Origin: Planctomycetota bacterium
Lineage (GTDB): Bacteria > Planctomycetota > SZUA-567
Direction: 5' to 3'
Assembly: GCA_031269935.1 (NCBI GenBank)
Contig: JAISYL010000093.1
Coordinates: 1-35,887 of the forward strand
Length of the DNA stretch: 35,887 nucleotides
Shown: one piece after another, positions 31,350 to 35,887 of the stretch
Layout: each line of letters begins with the position of its first letter
How positions within the stretch are numbered: the stretch's first letter is position 1
Program-made: the position numbers and the translations under genes
Notes under the pieces: model-generated
What the model was told of the DNA's origin: nothing
The model's database searches: none
What the model saw: only the letters and a program-made list of their open reading frames with translations

Positions 31350-31503
31350 GAGCTAGTTGGCAAATTGATGGATCGTCCGGGTTAGGCAAGGAAAAAGGCG
31401 CCGGCGGGATGATTTTTGCCGGCGGTCATGGGTAAAATCATCCGAGAAGCGACTTTTGACGCGGCATAACCCGACGAGACGGTAATTTGTCAACAGACTC
31501 TAA
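31347..31503 (+). repeat. Family B element, full-length (about 157 bp) with imperfect terminal inverted repeats
   Basis: Left end TAAGAGCTAGTTGGCAAATTG and reverse complement of right end TTAGAGTCTGTTGACAAATTA share about 15/20 positions by eye; internal hairpin GGATGATTTT/AAAATCATCC. Confidence 0.8.
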
Positions 31504-31584
31504 GGGGTATGAACGCGGCGAATTTAAATTTCAAAACATGTCGACATATTCAGAAATAAAAATTTAAAACGATTGCCTATTTAT

Positions 31585-31775
31585 GGACTTTTAAGGAAAA
31601 TCAAACCAACCGCCGTTTGATTTTCCTTAAAGTTTCCAGGCTTCGGATTGCGGCCACGAATTATGACAAACTCATGGCTTCAACCTGGCTTGATTAAAAT
31701 CAATCCATTGAAACAAAATAACTTAGATCTTTAAAGGAAATTGAGCGGCGGGTGGCTCGATTCCCCTTGAAAGTC
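31585..31775 (-). repeat. Family A element, full-length, inverted orientation (about 191 bp)
   Basis: GGACTTTTAAGGAAAATCAAACCAACCGCCGTTTGATTTTCCTTAAAG...GAATTATGACAAACTCATGGCTTCAACC...CTTTAAAGGAAATTGAGCGGCGGGTGGCTCGATTCCCCTTGAAAGTC; reverse complement aligns with 15326-15517. Confidence 0.85.
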
Positions 31776-32051
31776 AACCGTTTTAAAAATTCGCATATTT
31801 AAAATTCATTTCTTTTTCATTGGTGTTATTGATGTTGTAGATTTTAAGGATAAATTAACTTTCATAAAATAATATTTTTTTGATTTTTTACTTGTAAAAG
31901 CAATGGATTTTATTAAATTATCCAAACCCGATCGGTTTTGCCCGGCTGAACGTGAACAAGTCATAGTCCACCCAATCCTTTTGCCGTCATCCCGTAGCCA
32001 GTTCCGGATCCATCGAGCGGCTCCAATTGGTTTTCGAAGGCGGGAACCATC

Positions 32052-32954
32052 ATGATCAAAAAAGATTATCCCCATCAGTTATTCGCCAAATTGCGGTTGC
32101 AGCTTCCCACCTTGGCCAAGGCGGAAATGAAGGCGGCCGAATATATCCTGGAGCACCGAGATAAATTGTACCGCTTAAATTTACAGGAGTTGGCGGACAA
32201 TTCAGGCTGTAGCCAGGCGGCGATCATACGCCTGTGCAAGGTGATCGGATTGGACGGGTTCAAGCAGTTGAAGGCGGAGTTGAACCGACCGGGCCAGGAG
32301 GCGGGGGCCGAATTGTTCCCGAACAGCGGCGGTCCCTTAGGCGGTTCCGGCCCGGGCATGGCGAAAGTTCTTAAGGAGGTGTTCAGTTACAACGTTCGGA
32401 GCCTCCAGGACACCTTTTCCTTGTATACGGAGGAATACGACCGGGCTTTGAAGGCCATCCTGACGGCGAATCGATTGGCCTTCTTTTCCATCGGCAACGC
32501 CTCGATGCCGTGCCAATACGCCTACATGATGTTCAGGAGAATGGGATACAACTGCACTGCGGACATCGATCCCGACATTCAAATGTTGGACGCCGCCAAC
32601 CTGGGAAAAGGCGATGTCGCCATCGCCGTATCGCACACGGGGCAGACCCGGCACGTGGTGGCCGCCGCCGAGTTGGCCCATAAAAACGGGGCGACGACCA
32701 TCTGCATCACGAAAAACCCCAAGTCCCCCCTGATCAAGGCCTGCGACATCCATCTGTTCACCGCCACGGCGGACACTTCCCTCAATATGGAACTGGTCGC
32801 CCGGCGCATCGCCGAATACGCCATCATCGAGGCGTTCTATCACGCGGTCCGGGAATCGCGGCCGGAAACGGAACGGCTGGTCAACGAAGGTTCCCTGGCG
32901 ATGCGAATAAACAAGCTCCCCGGCTTCGCCAGAATGAACGGAATCGACGAATAG
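32052..32954 (+). CDS. MurR/RpiR family transcriptional regulator (HTH + SIS domain)
   Basis: N-terminal HTH (LQELADNSGCSQAAIIRLCKVIGLDGFKQLK) and SIS domain (FFSIGNASMPCQYAYMMFRRMG, AIAVSHTGQTRHVVAAAELAHKNGATTICIT). Confidence 0.92.
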   Translation: MIKKDYPHQLFAKLRLQLPTLAKAEMKAAEYILEHRDKLYRLNLQELADNSGCSQAAIIRLCKVIGLDGFKQLKAELNRPGQEAGAELFPNSGGPLGGSGPGMAKVLKEVFSYNVRSLQDTFSLYTEEYDRALKAILTANRLAFFSIGNASMPCQYAYMMFRRMGYNCTADIDPDIQMLDAANLGKGDVAIAVSHTGQTRHVVAAAELAHKNGATTICITKNPKSPLIKACDIHLFTATADTSLNMELVARRIAEYAIIEAFYHAVRESRPETERLVNEGSLAMRINKLPGFARMNGIDE

Positions 32955-32988
32955 AAGTCCCGATCCCGTCCCGTTCACAGGAGAAAAC

Positions 32989-33810
32989 ATGGATTTGCGG
33001 GAACTCCGCGGAAAGGCCGTGGGCATACGGCGCGACCTCCTGAACATGATATACAAGGCCAAGGCCGGGCATACCGGCGGCTCGTTGTCCTCGACCGACA
33101 TCCTGACCGCGCTTTATTACGACGCTCTGCGGGTAGACCCCGCCAATCCCCACTGGCGGGACCGGGATTATTTCGTCTTGAGCAAGGGCCATAGCGTCGA
33201 GGGCCTTTTCTGCATTCTTGCCGACAAGGGCTTTTTCGACAAGGCGGAACTCAACACTTTCTGCCGTTTCGGCACTCGTCTCATCGGCCATCCCAACAAC
33301 CGGATTCCCGGCGTCGAGATGAACACCGGCGCCCTGGGGCACGGCCTTTCGATATCGACGGGAATGGCCAAGGGTTTGAAGATGTCCAGACGATCCAACC
33401 GCGTCTACACCCTGATGGGCGACGGCGAATTGGCCGAAGGCTCGATCTGGGAAGCGGCCATGGCGGCGTCCCATTACAAGTTGGACAACCTGACCGCAAT
33501 CATCGACAGGAACCGCCTGCAAATCAGTGGCGACACCGAAACCGTCATGGCGCAGGAGCCACTCGCCGATCGCTGGCGAGCGTTCGGATGGCAGGTGGTA
33601 CAACTTGACGGCCACGATATGGCGGCCCTCGTGGCCGAATTCCGCCGGGAGCCGGCAAGGGACAAGCCCCGGGCAATCATCGCCCGCACCGTCAAGGGCA
33701 AGGGGGTGAGGGAAATGGAAAACCTTCCCAGGTGGCACCACGGGGTGCCGGACGCGGAACTGCTGGCCAGCGCCATGCGGCAGTTGGACGCGCAGGAAAG
33801 GAGCGCATGA
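32989..33810 (+). CDS. Transketolase, N-terminal (thiamine diphosphate-binding) subunit
   Basis: KAKAGHTGGSLSSTDILTALYYDALRVDP, VLSKGHSVEGLFCILADKGF, GHGLSISTGMAKG, MGDGELAEGSIWEAAMAASHYKLDNL. Confidence 0.94.
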   Translation: MDLRELRGKAVGIRRDLLNMIYKAKAGHTGGSLSSTDILTALYYDALRVDPANPHWRDRDYFVLSKGHSVEGLFCILADKGFFDKAELNTFCRFGTRLIGHPNNRIPGVEMNTGALGHGLSISTGMAKGLKMSRRSNRVYTLMGDGELAEGSIWEAAMAASHYKLDNLTAIIDRNRLQISGDTETVMAQEPLADRWRAFGWQVVQLDGHDMAALVAEFRREPARDKPRAIIARTVKGKGVREMENLPRWHHGVPDAELLASAMRQLDAQERSA

Positions 33811-34748
33811 TGGCAACGGGGCTGTCCTGCCGCGAAGCTTTTTGCCGGGAACTCGCCGAACTCGGGCGGAAAAATCCCGAAATAGTGGCCTTGACCTCGG
33901 ACGCCAAGGGTTCGACCTCGCTGGGGGTTTTCGCCAACGCCCTGCCGGATCAATTCATCGAGGTCGGCATCGCCGAGCAGAATGAAATCGGCATGGCCGC
34001 CGGGCTGGCCGCAGTGGGAAAACGCCCCTACGTCTGCGCCCCGGCCAGTTTCCTGTCGGCCCGGGCGCTGGAACAGATAAAGGTGGACGTCGCCTATTCC
34101 CGCATGAACGTGAAAATCCTCGCCGTCTCGGGGGGAATCAGCTACGGCGCCCTAGGAGCGACGCACCACTCGTCCCACGATGTGGCGGCGCTGCGGGCCA
34201 TACCGGGAATCCGGGTCGTCCTTCCCTGCGACGAGATTCAAACCGTCGCGCTTCTCCGCGCTCTCGAAGCCGACGACGAACCGGCCTACATCCGGGTGGG
34301 GAAGGCGGCCATGCCGATCGTCTACGGGCCGGAAGCCGAATTCACCGTCGGCAAGGCTTCCCGCCTCCGTCCCGGAACCGACCTGACCATCATCGCTTGC
34401 GGGGAAATGGTCCGCCAGGCGGTCGAGGCATCCGAACAACTGGCCGGCGAAGGCATATCGGCGCAGGTAATCGACATGCACACCCTCAGCCCGCTCGACG
34501 GGGAAGCGATTCTCGCCGCGGCGGAGATTGGACCTATCATCACCATCGAGGAACACAGCGTAAACGGCGGACTGGGCGCGTCGGCGGCGCGGCTGACGGC
34601 CACCCATCGCCCGGTGCCCATGCGCACCCTGGCCCTCCCGGAAACCGGGAACGCCGTCGCCGGGCCTTCCGGGGAGGTATTCCGGCATTACGGGCTGGAC
34701 AGGGACGGCCTTTGCCGGGCGGCGCGGGAGTTGTTGAAAGCGAGATGA
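33807..34748 (+). CDS. Transketolase, C-terminal subunit
   Basis: LTSDAKGSTSLGVFANALPDQFIEVGIAEQNEIGMAAGLAAVGKRPYVCAPASFLSARALEQIKVDVAYSRMNVKI; ATGATG overlaps upstream stop. Confidence 0.94.
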   Translation: MMATGLSCREAFCRELAELGRKNPEIVALTSDAKGSTSLGVFANALPDQFIEVGIAEQNEIGMAAGLAAVGKRPYVCAPASFLSARALEQIKVDVAYSRMNVKILAVSGGISYGALGATHHSSHDVAALRAIPGIRVVLPCDEIQTVALLRALEADDEPAYIRVGKAAMPIVYGPEAEFTVGKASRLRPGTDLTIIACGEMVRQAVEASEQLAGEGISAQVIDMHTLSPLDGEAILAAAEIGPIITIEEHSVNGGLGASAARLTATHRPVPMRTLALPETGNAVAGPSGEVFRHYGLDRDGLCRAARELLKAR

Positions 34749-34751
34749 GCG

Positions 34752-35887
34752 ATGGAACGCCATGTGCTGGCTATCGATCAAAGCACCTCTGGAACCAAGG
34801 CGATTCTTTTCGATTCCAGGGGTGATCTCGTCGGCCGCCACGATCTGACGCACCGGCAAATCGTCGACGGCAGGGGCTGGGTGGAGCACGACCCCCGGGA
34901 AATATACGCGAATCTCCTGAAGGCCGTAAGCGGGGTGATCAAAAAAACCGGCATCGATCCCGCCTCGATCGTCGGGGCGGGACTGAGCAATCAACGGGAA
35001 ACGGCGATTGCCTGGAACCGAAAGAACGGGGCCCCGGTTTACAACGCCGTAGTCTGGCAATGCCCGAGAGGGGAGGCGATATGCCGGGATCTAATCGGCC
35101 GCGGCCTGGGCGAAGCGATCCGCCTGTCCACCGGGATACCGGTATCGGCCTATTATTCGGCCGCCAAGCTGGCCTGGATTTTGGAAAACGTTCCAGCCGC
35201 GCGCAGACTGGGCAGAACTGGGGAACTCTGCTGCTCCACCATGGACTCGTGGATCGTCTTCAAGCTTTGCGGCGGGGAGCCCCTAACCGACTTTTCGAAC
35301 GCTTCCCGCACCCAACTCTTCAACATCCGATCGCTCGAATGGGACGAGGAGATATGCGGCTTTTTTGGCTTGAAAACCGACTGGCTCCCTCGGGTGGCGG
35401 ACTCGAACTGCCTCTTCGGCCGGAGCGATTTCGAAGGGATTTTCCCCTCGCCCATCCCTCTGCACGGGGTGCTCGGGGACTCCCATGGCGCCCTGTACGG
35501 GCAGGGGTGCCTAACCCCCGGATCGATAAAGGCCACCTATGGAACGGGGTCGTCGGTGATGATGAACATCGGGGGGAAACCCATTTTCAGCGACAAGGGA
35601 ATCGTCACCTCACTGGCCTGGGGCATCGACGGGCGGGTCGATTACGTACTAGAGGGCAACATCAACTACACCGGCGCGGTCATCCGCTGGCTGGTCGACG
35701 ACCTGGGCGTGCTTGCCGATTCCCGGGAAGCGGAAAGCGTCGCTCGCTCGGCGAAAAGCGTTGAAGGGCTGTATTTGGTGCCCGCCTTCAGCGGTCTGGG
35801 GGCGCCCTATTGGGACGAAGCGGCGAGAGGCATTATTTGCGGCCTAGCGCGCGGAATCGGAAAGGCCGAAATCGTCCGGGCGGCGGA
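34752..35887 (+). CDS. FGGY-family carbohydrate kinase (GlpK-like), 3' end beyond window
   Basis: Translated from raw sequence (absent from supplied ORF track because it runs off the edge): MERHVLAIDQSTSGTKAILFDSRGDLVGRH..WVEHDPREIY..GAGLSNQRETAIAWNRKNGAPVYNAVVWQ..ATYGTGSSVMMNIG..VPAFSGLGAPYWD. Confidence 0.9.
   Translation, partial: MERHVLAIDQSTSGTKAILFDSRGDLVGRHDLTHRQIVDGRGWVEHDPREIYANLLKAVSGVIKKTGIDPASIVGAGLSNQRETAIAWNRKNGAPVYNAVVWQCPRGEAICRDLIGRGLGEAIRLSTGIPVSAYYSAAKLAWILENVPAARRLGRTGELCCSTMDSWIVFKLCGGEPLTDFSNASRTQLFNIRSLEWDEEICGFFGLKTDWLPRVADSNCLFGRSDFEGIFPSPIPLHGVLGDSHGALYGQGCLTPGSIKATYGTGSSVMMNIGGKPIFSDKGIVTSLAWGIDGRVDYVLEGNINYTGAVIRWLVDDLGVLADSREAESVARSAKSVEGLYLVPAFSGLGAPYWDEAARGIICGLARGIGKAEIVRAA

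Noticed and set aside
35060-35764. 234-aa ORF listed in the track at the right edge
   Set aside because: Wrong frame; the FGGY kinase frame from 34752 covers the same DNA with clear family motifs.

Overview
GC-rich bacterial chromosomal window, densely packed with housekeeping genes. Gene order: TPR-like exported protein, hisA, U32 peptidase, dinB(-), gyrB, LTA-synthase/MdoB-like sulfatase-fold membrane protein, gyrA, fused E1 alpha-beta dehydrogenase, degP/htrA; then a minus-strand block (argJ, miaA, a very large LptA/OstA-like lipoprotein, a TPR protein, an exported hypothetical), an MBL-fold hydrolase, a tandem pair of D-2-hydroxyacid dehydrogenases, a thioredoxin-like plus CcdA/DsbD-like locus, uppS, cdsA, and an rpiR / split transketolase / FGGY-kinase operon cut off by the right edge. 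Two points stand out. (1) The thioredoxin-like ORF and the CcdA-like ORF lie in different frames. The junction is a terminator-like hairpin followed directly by T8, and no ATG/GTG/TTG start is available for the conserved 'DSINPCAFATI' segment. This fits a fused protein made by hairpin-stimulated transcriptional slippage, or else a homopolymer indel. (2) Two families of short dispersed MITE/REPIN-like elements are present. Family A is about 191 bp with two terminal palindromes; family B is about 157 bp with imperfect terminal inverted repeats. They sit at gene boundaries, including the leaders of gyrB and degP. All identities and homologies are by eye; no searches were run.
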